Shown here one piece after another: positions 46,142-54,611 of a DNA stretch of 64,000 nt. A program made the position numbers and the translations under genes. This DNA comes from DASSFG01 sp035547915 (GTDB lineage Bacteria; Planctomycetota; Planctomycetia; Pirellulales; JAICIG01). The DNA lies in NCBI GenBank assembly GCA_035547915.1, contig DASZTS010000029.1, positions 1 to 64,000 of the forward strand, read 5' to 3'. The notes beneath the pieces are model-generated. The model was not told where the DNA came from, did no database searches, and saw only the letters and a program-made list of their open reading frames with translations. Position 1 is the first letter of the stretch. Each line of letters begins with the position of its first letter.

Positions 46142-49100
46142 GTGTCATCGAGGGATCCGCGAGAATCGAGCCCGGAAGCTCTGTCGGCCGTAGACGAACT
46201 CCTCGGATACCTCAATCTGTCGGCTGGCTCAGCCGATGTTCGCTTCCAACGAAACCTGAACCAGCTTGCCATGTTGCTGGCGGAGGTTGGCGGCCAGGCA
46301 GAGCCCCTTTGGCAAGCCATCCGCCGGACGTTGCACGATCGCCTGGCAACCTTACGCGGCACGACCGCCGCTTTCTCCGACACCGAGCAGGCTGAAGCCG
46401 TAATCGATCTCGCCTTCGATCGGGTGTTGACCGATTACTCAAGTTTCCATCGCGAACTACTCTGGCACCAAAGACCAGAGAACCTGTTTCGGCCCTTCTT
46501 TCTGGCGCGAGTCTGCGAGGCCGTGCTGGCACAAGGCGGGCCCTGGGACGAGCCCGAGCGGATCGGCGCCGGCGCGTTGAAGCAGCTCAACTCGTTCATC
46601 GGCCACCGGCCTATCGCCGTCTTGCGAACCCCGCGGCACGCCGAACCCTATCCACATGAGTGGGTCGCCCCCGTGCCTCTCTATCTGCGCGGCGCGGGAG
46701 TCGGCGTAGGCCCCTATCGCGAACTGGTCGAAGCTGCCCTCGCGATCCTGCAAACGACCGATGCGGACATCCTGGAGGAGGCTTACTTCAGTCCCGATCT
46801 GCTCGACGAACTGGCTTTCGACCCGCGGGCGTACGATTTCGACCACCCGGTCAACAAACGGCCGAATTATCAGTTCGGGCAGTTCGATCCGCACACAATC
46901 GACAACCAGGGGCGATATCGGCGCTTCGTTGTGCAAGAAATCACCCTTGCCGCGCTTGATGAACGGATTCGTTCCGTCACGGACCTACCCCGCGAAGAAC
47001 TGCTCTTCGAAGGCGCCGCCGTTTTGGCGGGTACGATCCTGATGGCCTCCGGTGTCAGCGGCCGCGGTCCCGAAACACACGATTCGAGCGTGACGCTGGC
47101 CAAGCTGGTGCCGCGCATCGCGGCCTATCGCGACGAGTACTATCGCCGGCTCTTGGTCAAGGTACCCGGACAGCAAGGCGATCGCCTGCGCGAGGAGGCC
47201 ACGGCACGGCACCAACCGCTCGCCGGCGCGCGGCAGCAGCTCAATCAGTGTCTGGCCCGGTTACGGGCCGTGCAGTTGCAGCACGTGCATCTGGCGCAGA
47301 TTTTCGCCCGCATGGGATACCCCGAGGCGAGCACGCGCCAGGCAGAGATCGTCGCCGTGCCGTCGGCCCGCCTGCTGTGTGAAATCAGCGGAAAGTTGAC
47401 GGCCGGACACCACGCGCTCGACCGCGGCGATGTGGCGCGTGCCGCCGCGTCTCTGCCCGAGGTCGAGCATACGCTGCGCGACGCCATCGAATGCGGCGCG
47501 CTGATCGACCCCTGGAACGTTTTGGGTTTCCAGGGGCAATTCAGCCTCTTTCCCGCCCTCGAAAACAGCGTGCGCGACCACCGCGTCGACGTGCTGATCC
47601 AGTTGGTGCGGCAGATATTCGATCTCTATGCCCGCACCTGGGGCGAAGCCGCAGCTCGCCAAGAACAGGCGCTCTCCGATCAACTGTCGACCGGCATGAA
47701 CAAGCTGGCCCGGTGGTGGGACCGCTTCGCCACCTTGGAAGTCGGCGGCATCGAACACGTTTCGGGCCGCGAGGCGCACGAGTCGGCGGCGCACGTCGCC
47801 CGCGCGCTGGCGGCCTGGCGCGCCGCGGGTGCGGCGGCCGGCGACCTGGCCTTCTGGCGCGGGGAAGTGGCTGCCTTCGACTCGCCCAAGGCGTATGCGT
47901 TGGTGGTGGCGGCACTGCTGGAACAGGGCGATCTGGTCGCCTCGATGGCGCTCATGATGCAATGGGTGGCCCGTGCCGACGAAGTCGCCCTGTCGGAAGG
48001 GGACCACTCGTTCCACGACCTGGCGCTGCGTTGGTTTGCGTGCGCCGCGAAAAACGACGATACGACGCCCGGCGCGGCGGCGGAGCTGTGGCCCTTGGCC
48101 AAAAAGTTCCTCGATTACCTGGAAGCAAACGCCGAGCACTTTTGGGACGTACCCGAGTTGGAGCTGGCCGACCGGAAGGGTCTGGCCGCCGCGCACGAGG
48201 CTTCGCCCCTCGATCCCGAGGAGGGCGAAGACGATCTCTATCGCGCGGCGTACGACGAGATGACCTATCGCGACAGCACCGACGACGGTTACGACGCCGA
48301 CATGCTCGAAGGGCGCGGCGCCGCCAGCGACTTCGAGCTCGACGCCGAGGCCGACCGCATCAGCAAGCGACTCGAGTTCCTGATCACCGTAGCGCGACTT
48401 TGGAAACGGGCCACCGGTGCCGCGGTCGCCGCCGACGAGCAGCTCGACAAGCAAGCGACATTGCGAGGATGGTGCGCCCGCGCCGGCGAGAATTTCGACC
48501 GGCTGAAGACGCTGCTCTCGGTCGTGCACCGTTTTCCGGTTCCGCCGCCGATCGGCAGCCAGGAATCGCTGGTCGAATACGACCGGCGCCGCTTCACCAA
48601 AGAAACGCTCCTCGGCCGCATCGTCATCGCCACGGTCGAAACCTGCTCGGCCCGACTTTGGCTTTCGGCCGCATTGGAATCGGCCCCCTCCGACCGCGTG
48701 TTGCCGGAGTGGGAGCGAGCGGCCATCAGCGTCTTGCACGACATGTTTCTTGGAGACTGGCGGAAGGTGCAGCAGCAATTCCCGCAGTTCCTCTCCACCT
48801 TGGAACAACAGCCGATTCTGTACATTCCGTTGTCGCGCCAGGGCGAACCCTTACAAATCGTCACGGCTAAGACTGTTCAGCAGCTCTTACACGCGCTGTT
48901 GCGCGGGTTGGTCAAACTGGGCCTGCTCACGGAGACGGGCCAGTTGCTCGCGGCGGCCCAAACGATGGAGCGCCATCGGCCGGCCGGCGAAGGCGCGGTG
49001 ACGGAGTTCGATCGGCTCTTCGAGGCCGGTTTTCGTGGAGCGGCCGAGGCCCTCGTGGCGGCGGCGACCGAAGCGAACGAAGAGGCCGCGGCAGCCGGCA

Positions 49101-50086
49101 AACCGCCGGCCGTCAACGATGCCGAGTTGATCGAGGTGCTCGAATCGGCCAGCGAGCCGCAGCTCAAGGCCTGGTTGGCACATAGCCGTTCGTTGCGTCT
49201 GTCCGTGATCGAGCGCGTCACCGACGACGATCGCTGGCAATCACTCAAGGAATTCATCGAACGCTACGGCCGCGAGATCTTCACACCGCGCTTCCTCAAC
49301 CTCGGCAACCTCCGGGCCATCTTGCACCGCGGAATGGATGCCTATCTGACGAGCATCGAGGACGATCCCGAATTGGCCGAGGAGTGGCCGCTCGTGCAGG
49401 ATCTGGGGCAACGAATCGAGCGGACGATGGCCGTCGAGCAACTTTCGTTGGCCATCGAGGCGATCGTCGAGAACTATGCGGAGTTTAAGGATTTCAACAG
49501 TACCACGACCCAGTCGGACCGGGGCGACTTGCTGTACGTCCTGCTCGACCTGCTGCGCTTGAAGACCGGGTACGATCGGGTGGCATGGAACATCAAGCCG
49601 GTAGTGATGGTTCACGAATTGCTCGCCCGTCGCGGTTGGCCGTCGGCCGCCGAACTGTGGCGCCGCGGGGTCGCCAAACGTACCGCGCATATCGCGGATT
49701 GGCACTTGAAGCGTCTGGCCGAGTTGAATCGGAACTACGGAATAAAGCTGCCGACGATCAGCGATCGGCTCGGCGAGCGATTCGTGCGCCCCTTGGCGAT
49801 CGACCGGGTGCGGGCGCTGATCTGTCCGGCCATCGACGAAGCCCGTCAGGGATTGACCGGGCAGAGCTTCGCCGCGTTGGAGCAAGAGTTGGCGGAATTC
49901 ACCGAAACTCCTTCGGGGTCAGGACTTGACGTGCCGGCGTGGTTGATTGCCTTGGAGGAGGAAGTCGATCGTTGCCAACGGCGGGATGAACGTGGGGGCG
50001 AGGCCGGCGACCTCGATCCGCCGGGTCCCCAGCTTCGCTTGAATTGGGACGCCGCGCTGCGGCGGCTGAAGGGCGACGAGAACTGA
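46142..50086 (+). CDS. Giant cytosolic protein of unknown function
   Basis: This is a 1314-residue protein with no family recognised. There is no signal peptide or membrane segment. It appears largely alpha-helical throughout, with repeated amphipathic stretches and an acidic, Asp/Glu/Tyr-rich linker at about 690-725 (PEEGEDDLYRAAYDEMTYRD) separating two halves. The start is taken as GTG at 46142, with a GAGAGAGG purine tract just upstream; a TTG at 46118 is the alternative. Clean codon structure over nearly 4 kb leaves no doubt that it is a gene. It is divergent from the PQQ-propeller gene. Its last base is also the first base of family-1 repeat copy C. It may be a helical-repeat scaffold, but that is a guess. 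Confidence 0.85.
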   Translation: MSSRDPRESSPEALSAVDELLGYLNLSAGSADVRFQRNLNQLAMLLAEVGGQAEPLWQAIRRTLHDRLATLRGTTAAFSDTEQAEAVIDLAFDRVLTDYSSFHRELLWHQRPENLFRPFFLARVCEAVLAQGGPWDEPERIGAGALKQLNSFIGHRPIAVLRTPRHAEPYPHEWVAPVPLYLRGAGVGVGPYRELVEAALAILQTTDADILEEAYFSPDLLDELAFDPRAYDFDHPVNKRPNYQFGQFDPHTIDNQGRYRRFVVQEITLAALDERIRSVTDLPREELLFEGAAVLAGTILMASGVSGRGPETHDSSVTLAKLVPRIAAYRDEYYRRLLVKVPGQQGDRLREEATARHQPLAGARQQLNQCLARLRAVQLQHVHLAQIFARMGYPEASTRQAEIVAVPSARLLCEISGKLTAGHHALDRGDVARAAASLPEVEHTLRDAIECGALIDPWNVLGFQGQFSLFPALENSVRDHRVDVLIQLVRQIFDLYARTWGEAAARQEQALSDQLSTGMNKLARWWDRFATLEVGGIEHVSGREAHESAAHVARALAAWRAAGAAAGDLAFWRGEVAAFDSPKAYALVVAALLEQGDLVASMALMMQWVARADEVALSEGDHSFHDLALRWFACAAKNDDTTPGAAAELWPLAKKFLDYLEANAEHFWDVPELELADRKGLAAAHEASPLDPEEGEDDLYRAAYDEMTYRDSTDDGYDADMLEGRGAASDFELDAEADRISKRLEFLITVARLWKRATGAAVAADEQLDKQATLRGWCARAGENFDRLKTLLSVVHRFPVPPPIGSQESLVEYDRRRFTKETLLGRIVIATVETCSARLWLSAALESAPSDRVLPEWERAAISVLHDMFLGDWRKVQQQFPQFLSTLEQQPILYIPLSRQGEPLQIVTAKTVQQLLHALLRGLVKLGLLTETGQLLAAAQTMERHRPAGEGAVTEFDRLFEAGFRGAAEALVAAATEANEEAAAAGKPPAVNDAELIEVLESASEPQLKAWLAHSRSLRLSVIERVTDDDRWQSLKEFIERYGREIFTPRFLNLGNLRAILHRGMDAYLTSIEDDPELAEEWPLVQDLGQRIERTMAVEQLSLAIEAIVENYAEFKDFNSTTTQSDRGDLLYVLLDLLRLKTGYDRVAWNIKPVVMVHELLARRGWPSAAELWRRGVAKRTAHIADWHLKRLAELNRNYGIKLPTISDRLGERFVRPLAIDRVRALICPAIDEARQGLTGQSFAALEQELAEFTETPSGSGLDVPAWLIALEEEVDRCQRRDERGGEAGDLDPPGPQLRLNWDAALRRLKGDEN

Positions 50087-50184
50087 GAGCGCTGACAAAA
50101 CCCGGAAGCCGGAGAGCCGTGGATAAAAGATCGGCCGTGAAACGCTGATTTTTTTCAGCTCGATCCGGTTTTGTCGGTTGCCCT
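50086..50184 (+). repeat. Family-1 intergenic element, copy C
   Basis: This 99-bp copy runs from AGAGCGCTGACAAAACCCGG to CCGGTTTTGTCGGTTGCCCT with core GATCGGCCGTGAAACGCTGATT. Its first base is the last base of the TGA stop of the giant upstream gene. A family-2 element starts 49 nt after its end, giving two different elements in tandem. Confidence 0.85.
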
Positions 50185-50233
50185 AGAGCTTGTTGTTCAG
50201 CGGCGGCACAGCTTTTCCAGCCGGTTGTAAGTG

Positions 50234-50311
50234 TAAGAGCCTATCCGAGAACCGATGTTGCGACAGTAATGGTTCGACTCACCAAGAGGTTTTCGGATCG
50301 GCTCTAAAGCG
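50234..50311 (+). repeat. Family-2 mini inverted-repeat element, copy 2
   Basis: The 70-bp core at 50236-50305 differs from copy 1 (26755-26824) at a single base (GGATCGGCTCT instead of GGATCAGCTCT). The change makes the two terminal repeats pair better. Flanking identity is limited to TAA on the left and AAAGCG on the right. It lies in the 643-bp gap (50087-50729). Confidence 0.9.
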
Positions 50312-50729
50312 GCGCCGGCGTTTCGGCGGTGAGCTTACAGAATCGTATATTGCGGGCGCCCGTCCCGCAGTCTTTTAAAATTGCCTAGGATCCGCTAGAA
50401 TACGGGCGTCACGTTTAGGTCCTAGCGTCGCCGGGTTAAATTTGCACTGCCCGCGTTCTGCGGTGCGGTATGGCCGGCGCTGGGCACGAGGCTCACTTCC
50501 ATGGTTCGTTCGGGCGAAGTACGTTCAATTTAGACTTTCGATTTCGTTCTCCTTGCAATCGGCGGAACCGCAGGGGGGCACTTGGAGGGTGGCCGTTCCG
50601 CGCCCCCAACCGCCATGGAGCAGCGTTAGCAACACGTCGTGTTTCGGTCGTGCCTGGGAGGTTTTGCCTCGCCAGGACGAACAGCAAGGAAGGTCACCGT
50701 AATCGCGACTCTTTGAACCGGAGGAGAAC
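50312..50729. other. Intergenic region upstream of ArsR gene, no gene seen
   Basis: These 418 bases separate the repeats from the ArsR gene. AT-richer patches occur around 50370-50400 (TTTTAAAATTGCCTAGG and TAGAAT), which could hold a promoter, but spacing is not convincing. A short run of open frame reads without protein character. A long 5' leader for the regulator is possible. Confidence 0.45.
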
Positions 50730-51131
50730 ATGATCAGCAAACTAAGACCCTTTAGCGATAACAATCCATCGACGGCTACCTTGCCCGACGTCTCGGAGAC
50801 GGTCGTTCAGGACCTGGTAGGCATCTTCAAGTTGCTTTCCGACGAAACGAGACTACGTATCCTTTTCTTCCTTTCGCAAAGCCGCGAACTGCACGTCCGC
50901 GCACTCTGCGAAATCCTGGGCCAGAGTCAGCCGGCCGTCAGCCACCACCTGGCGCTGCTCAAAGGGAAGGAATTGATCGAGTCGCGGCGAGAAGGAAAAC
51001 ACAACTACTACCGCGTCGTACCCGAACGGTTCCAACAGATGATCGGCCGAGTCTTTCAGGCAGTGCCGACCGAGGAGCGTTCGATCCGTTTCGACGATTA
51101 CGTGCTGAGTTATTCCCCGGAAGACCAATAA
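50730..51131 (+). CDS. ArsR-family transcriptional regulator (solo)
   Basis: This 133-residue winged-helix regulator has LVGIFKLLSDETRLRILFFL (helix 1), LHVRALCEILGQSQPAVSHH (recognition helix) and the wing SRREGKHNYYRVVPERFQQM. A single Cys in the ALCEIL segment occupies the place of the alpha-3 metal site of true arsenic/cadmium sensors, but the ELCVCDL pair is not present, so metal sensing is doubtful. It has a strong Shine-Dalgarno (GGAGGAGAAC before ATG) and a dedicated terminator. It is not paired with an SRPBCC gene and its target is not evident. Confidence 0.9.
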   Translation: MISKLRPFSDNNPSTATLPDVSETVVQDLVGIFKLLSDETRLRILFFLSQSRELHVRALCEILGQSQPAVSHHLALLKGKELIESRREGKHNYYRVVPERFQQMIGRVFQAVPTEERSIRFDDYVLSYSPEDQ

Positions 51132-51251
51132 CGTGCGATCGGTAGCCAAGGGCGCAGTACAACGCTTACGCCCTTTTAATCCGAAACTCATTCGACATCG
51201 TGGGCAGCGGGGAGGATGATGACGGTCCCTTCCTGCGTCACCCCAACGCAC

Positions 51252-51286
51252 GCCGCCGTGAGATAATCACGGCGGCTTCTTTTTTT
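51252..51286 (+). terminator. Rho-independent terminator after the ArsR gene
   Basis: A 10-bp perfect stem (51252-51261 with 51267-51276) has a 5-nt loop GATAA and is followed by TTCTTTTTTT. It lies 120 nt after the ArsR stop and 135 nt before the next gene, which therefore probably has its own promoter in between. Confidence 0.9.
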
Positions 51287-51420
51287 GCCGGGCAGCCTTT
51301 GTCGGATAACCCATCGGCAGGAAGCCCTTCGCTTCCTGGCACCCCTAGAATTCTTCACGGTGGGCATGACATTCCCGCTGGTTTTGTAGCGAATGTACGA
51401 ATCTGAGAGGGGGAAAAACC

Positions 51421-52347
51421 ATGTGGAGCATTGTCAGGACGCGGCAAGCCGGAACCAAGAACGATGGCAGCGAGCGCAATCGGCGCCGCGGTTTTTCACA
51501 CCCGGCACGGTTTGAACGGCTGGAAGACCGTTTGCCGTTGGATGCGGCCCCGACTGCGGCGCCCCCGACGGTTGGAAGCAACCCGGTCGACCCGACGCTC
51601 GCCGGCGCCGCCGGTGTGGCCAACACGGCCGCCGCCGAAGCGACGCAGGCCCTCTTGGCCTTCAATACTCCTTCATGGATTCCGGATGACCGGCCTCCGT
51701 TCCCCAGCACGTCGCAGCCGAGCGACAGTTTGCCCCAGAATGTCAATCAAGTGGCGAGCACTGCCTACGGCATACGGAACTTCGAAATCGGACCGAACAC
51801 CAGTGCCGCGCACAGCGCTGCCGTACGGATCGGGCGTGGCATGCCGATGGCAGACCTGCCGACGAACGATTTTGATCCGAATATCGACGTGGCGGAAACC
51901 GACGCCCGTGCGCCATTGATCCGTCCCACGATGTCGATTCACCACAAGGCAGACGCTCTGTCGTTTGCTGAAGATCAACCGCGCGAGCAGAGCAAATCGA
52001 CCTCGCCCCCGATGGACGAAGAGCCGGAATTCGCAACGGTACCGGCGAGCCATGTGATGGATGAGCGCCCGGCGATCCATCTCGACACGGCAGCGGTCGA
52101 CGAAACAATGGCCGAGCAACCGCGACTTGACGAGACGGTAGCCGACCTCGCCGTCTCTCCAGTATCTGACGAACCGACCGCCACCGAGTCGCCAGAAGGC
52201 GTGGGCAGCACGATCGATTTCCTGGCCGCCAGTGGCGCCGTCGCCGCTACCATGGTCCTGCCAGGTAACCAGAACTGGCACCAGACCGATTCCGAATTCT
52301 GGCGGGCGGCCAAGTTCCGCCCGGAGCGATCAGACGACGCGAGCTGA
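51421..52347 (+). CDS. Planctomycete secreted protein with FERLEDR targeting motif
   Basis: This is a 308-residue protein of low sequence complexity. Residues 31-42 read FERLEDRLPLDA, the variant of the LEPR-XLL-type N-terminal motif that precedes many large planctomycete exported proteins; it follows a basic region (NRRRGFSHPAR). The remainder is disordered and rich in Pro, Ala, Thr, Asp and Glu. No recognisable catalytic domain is present, although a short hydrophobic patch (TIDFLAASGAVAATMVLP) occurs near the C-terminus. Such motif-bearing proteins are usually far longer, so this one may be a reduced member. The start follows a purine-rich GGGGGAAAAACC. It is convergent with the transketolase gene (38-bp gap). 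Confidence 0.8.
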   Translation: MWSIVRTRQAGTKNDGSERNRRRGFSHPARFERLEDRLPLDAAPTAAPPTVGSNPVDPTLAGAAGVANTAAAEATQALLAFNTPSWIPDDRPPFPSTSQPSDSLPQNVNQVASTAYGIRNFEIGPNTSAAHSAAVRIGRGMPMADLPTNDFDPNIDVAETDARAPLIRPTMSIHHKADALSFAEDQPREQSKSTSPPMDEEPEFATVPASHVMDERPAIHLDTAAVDETMAEQPRLDETVADLAVSPVSDEPTATESPEGVGSTIDFLAASGAVAATMVLPGNQNWHQTDSEFWRAAKFRPERSDDAS

Positions 52348-52385
52348 TTCACAGAGCGCGAACCGCCGTTGTGTTTTGATGCTTC

Positions 52386-54443
52386 TCAGGAAGCGGCCAT
52401 GGCTTCTTTGGCCAGGCGTGTGACGTTCTCCACGGTGAAGCCGAAATGCTTCGCCAGGTCGGGCAACGGTGCGGAGGCACCGAATCCCTTCATGCCGTGG
52501 AACAGGCCGCTCGGACCGAGGTATTTTTCCCACCCTTGCTTGATGCCTGCTTCGACCGCCACACGTGCTTTGACCGACGACGGCAGTACTTGCTCGCGAT
52601 AAGCGGCATCCTGCTCGTCGAACAATTCCCACGAGGGCATGCTCACGACGCGGGCCCGAATTCCTTCCTTCAGGAGTTGCTCGTAGGCTGCGACGCAGAG
52701 CGCCACTTCGCTCCCCGTGCCGATGAGAATAACTGCCGGCTTGCCGCCGGGAGAGTCGGCCAACACGTAGGCTCCTTTCGCGACACCGGCCGCCGAGCCG
52801 AATTTCGATCGGTCGAATGTGGGCAGGTTCTGGCGCGTGAGCACCAGGGCCGCCGGGCGGTCTTTCCAACCCAGCACGGTGCGATAGGTCTCCGTCACTT
52901 CGTTCGCATCGGCGGGGCGCAACGTGACCAACCAAGGAATGGCCCGCAGGGCTGCCAGATGCTCCACCGGCTGGTGCGTCGGCCCATCTTCGCCGACGCC
53001 GATCGAATCGTGGGTGAAGATGAAGAGCGACGGGAGTTTCATGATCGCCGCCAACCGGAGCGACGGCCGCAAGTAGTCGCTGAAGACGAAAAACGTCGAG
53101 CCGAAGGCGCGCAAGCCGCTGAGCACCATGCCATTCACCGCCGCCGCCATGGCGTGCTCGCGGATACCGAAGTGCATGTTCCGCCCGCCGTAGCTGCCCG
53201 CCTCGAAGCTGTCGGTGCCTTCCAGCAGCGTCATCGTCGAGGGCGCCAGGTCGGCCGAGCCGCCGACCAGCCACGGCACCTGCTTAGCCACGGCGTTGAG
53301 CACCTTGCCCGAAGAGACGCGCGTCGCCAGGCCCTTGGCATCGGCCGGAAAAACGGGCAAGGTGGCGTCCCAGCCGGTCGGCAACTCGCCCTTGATGATC
53401 ATCTGCAACTGCGAGAACGGCTCGGGGAATTTGCAGGCATAGTCGCCCAGGCGCGTCTGCCACTGGTCGTATTGCTGGCGTCCGCGCTGGCCGACGCCGT
53501 GCGCAAAATCGGCCAGCACTTCGTCCGGCACCACGAACTTCGCGTCTTCGGGCCAACCATACACCTTCTTGGTCAGCCGCACTTCGTCTTCGCCCAGCGG
53601 CGCACCATGGGCGCTGTGGCTATCCTGCTTGTGGGGCGAGCCATAGCCGATGTGGCTCTTGACGATGATCAACGTCGGGCGGTCTTCGACGGAAAGAAAC
53701 TCGCGGTAGGCCTCGCCGAGTGCTTCGAGATCGTTGGCGTCGCCGACATGCACGACGTGCCATCCATACCCTTCGAACCGCAGCCCGACGTTCTCGCTGA
53801 AGGCCAGCGACGTTTCACCCTCGATGGTGATCGAGTTGTCGTCGTAGATCCAGCACAGGTTGGAAAGCTTGAGATGGCCGGCGAGCGAGGCCGCTTCGGA
53901 GCCGACACCTTCCATCATGTCGCCATCGCTGCACAGCGCGTAGACGTTGTAGTCGAACAGCTCGAAGCCGGGCCGATTGAATTGCGCGGCCAGCCAGCGT
54001 GCGGCGACCGCCATGCCGACGCTATTGCTGATGCCTTGGCCGAGCGGGCCCGTGGTGGTCTCGATACCGCTCGCTTCGCCATGTTCCGGATGTCCGGCGC
54101 AACGGCTGTGGAGTTGGCGGAAGCGTCGCAGGTCGTTGAGCGAGATGGCCGGAGCATCGGTGGGCCGCCCGTCGGGCCCGGCTTGTTTGACCTGTGCCAG
54201 GTGCAACGTCGAATAAAGGAGCATCGACGCGTGACCGCACGAGAGGACGAACCGGTCACGGTTGGGCCAAAGCGGCTGGTCGGGATCGTAACGCAGCACG
54301 CGGTTCCACAGGGCATAGACAACCGGCGCCAGGGCCATCGGCGTACCGGGATGCCCGCTGTTGGCCGCCTGCACACCATCCATCGCCAGGGTGCGAATCG
54401 TGTTGATCGAGAGCTGCTCGATGCTGATGGTATCGGTCGACAT
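52386..54443 (-). CDS. tkt: Transketolase
   Basis: Transketolase is the thiamine-diphosphate enzyme that moves two-carbon units in the pentose phosphate pathway. The 685-residue protein shows IRTLAMDGVQAANSGHPGTP, DRFVLSCGHASMLLYSTLHL, GPLGQGISNSVGMAVAARWL, the ThDP motif GDGDMMEG-type (CSDGDMMEGVGSEAASLAGH), and the pyrimidine domain with HFGIREHAMAAAVNGMVLSG and FVFSDYLRPSLRLAAIM. The ATG at 54443 has a GAGGA Shine-Dalgarno; the frame runs 12 codons upstream without need. Length is normal for bacterial transketolase. It is not in an operon with other pentose-phosphate genes. Confidence 0.96.
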   Translation of the reverse strand: MSTDTISIEQLSINTIRTLAMDGVQAANSGHPGTPMALAPVVYALWNRVLRYDPDQPLWPNRDRFVLSCGHASMLLYSTLHLAQVKQAGPDGRPTDAPAISLNDLRRFRQLHSRCAGHPEHGEASGIETTTGPLGQGISNSVGMAVAARWLAAQFNRPGFELFDYNVYALCSDGDMMEGVGSEAASLAGHLKLSNLCWIYDDNSITIEGETSLAFSENVGLRFEGYGWHVVHVGDANDLEALGEAYREFLSVEDRPTLIIVKSHIGYGSPHKQDSHSAHGAPLGEDEVRLTKKVYGWPEDAKFVVPDEVLADFAHGVGQRGRQQYDQWQTRLGDYACKFPEPFSQLQMIIKGELPTGWDATLPVFPADAKGLATRVSSGKVLNAVAKQVPWLVGGSADLAPSTMTLLEGTDSFEAGSYGGRNMHFGIREHAMAAAVNGMVLSGLRAFGSTFFVFSDYLRPSLRLAAIMKLPSLFIFTHDSIGVGEDGPTHQPVEHLAALRAIPWLVTLRPADANEVTETYRTVLGWKDRPAALVLTRQNLPTFDRSKFGSAAGVAKGAYVLADSPGGKPAVILIGTGSEVALCVAAYEQLLKEGIRARVVSMPSWELFDEQDAAYREQVLPSSVKARVAVEAGIKQGWEKYLGPSGLFHGMKGFGASAPLPDLAKHFGFTVENVTRLAKEAMAAS

Positions 54444-54611
54444 CTTTTCCTCTTCTGAACGGATCTTGGCCACCGGCATTGGTTTCGGAAAACGTAAAAG
54501 TTTAGCCGGCCCGGGGCCGTAGCGTCAACGAGGTCCCCCGCGCCAAACTTCCTTCGGCGGGCCAGAAAGATCGGCGGGGCGGGTGTGATCGGAAGACGGA
54601 TTCGCAGCTTA

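Noticed and set aside
50190..50378. Short plus-strand frame containing the peptide SLSENRCCDSNGSTHQEVFG, also seen in a frame after moeA
   Set aside because: The shared peptide is simply the translation of the family-2 repeat at both places, not a conserved protein.
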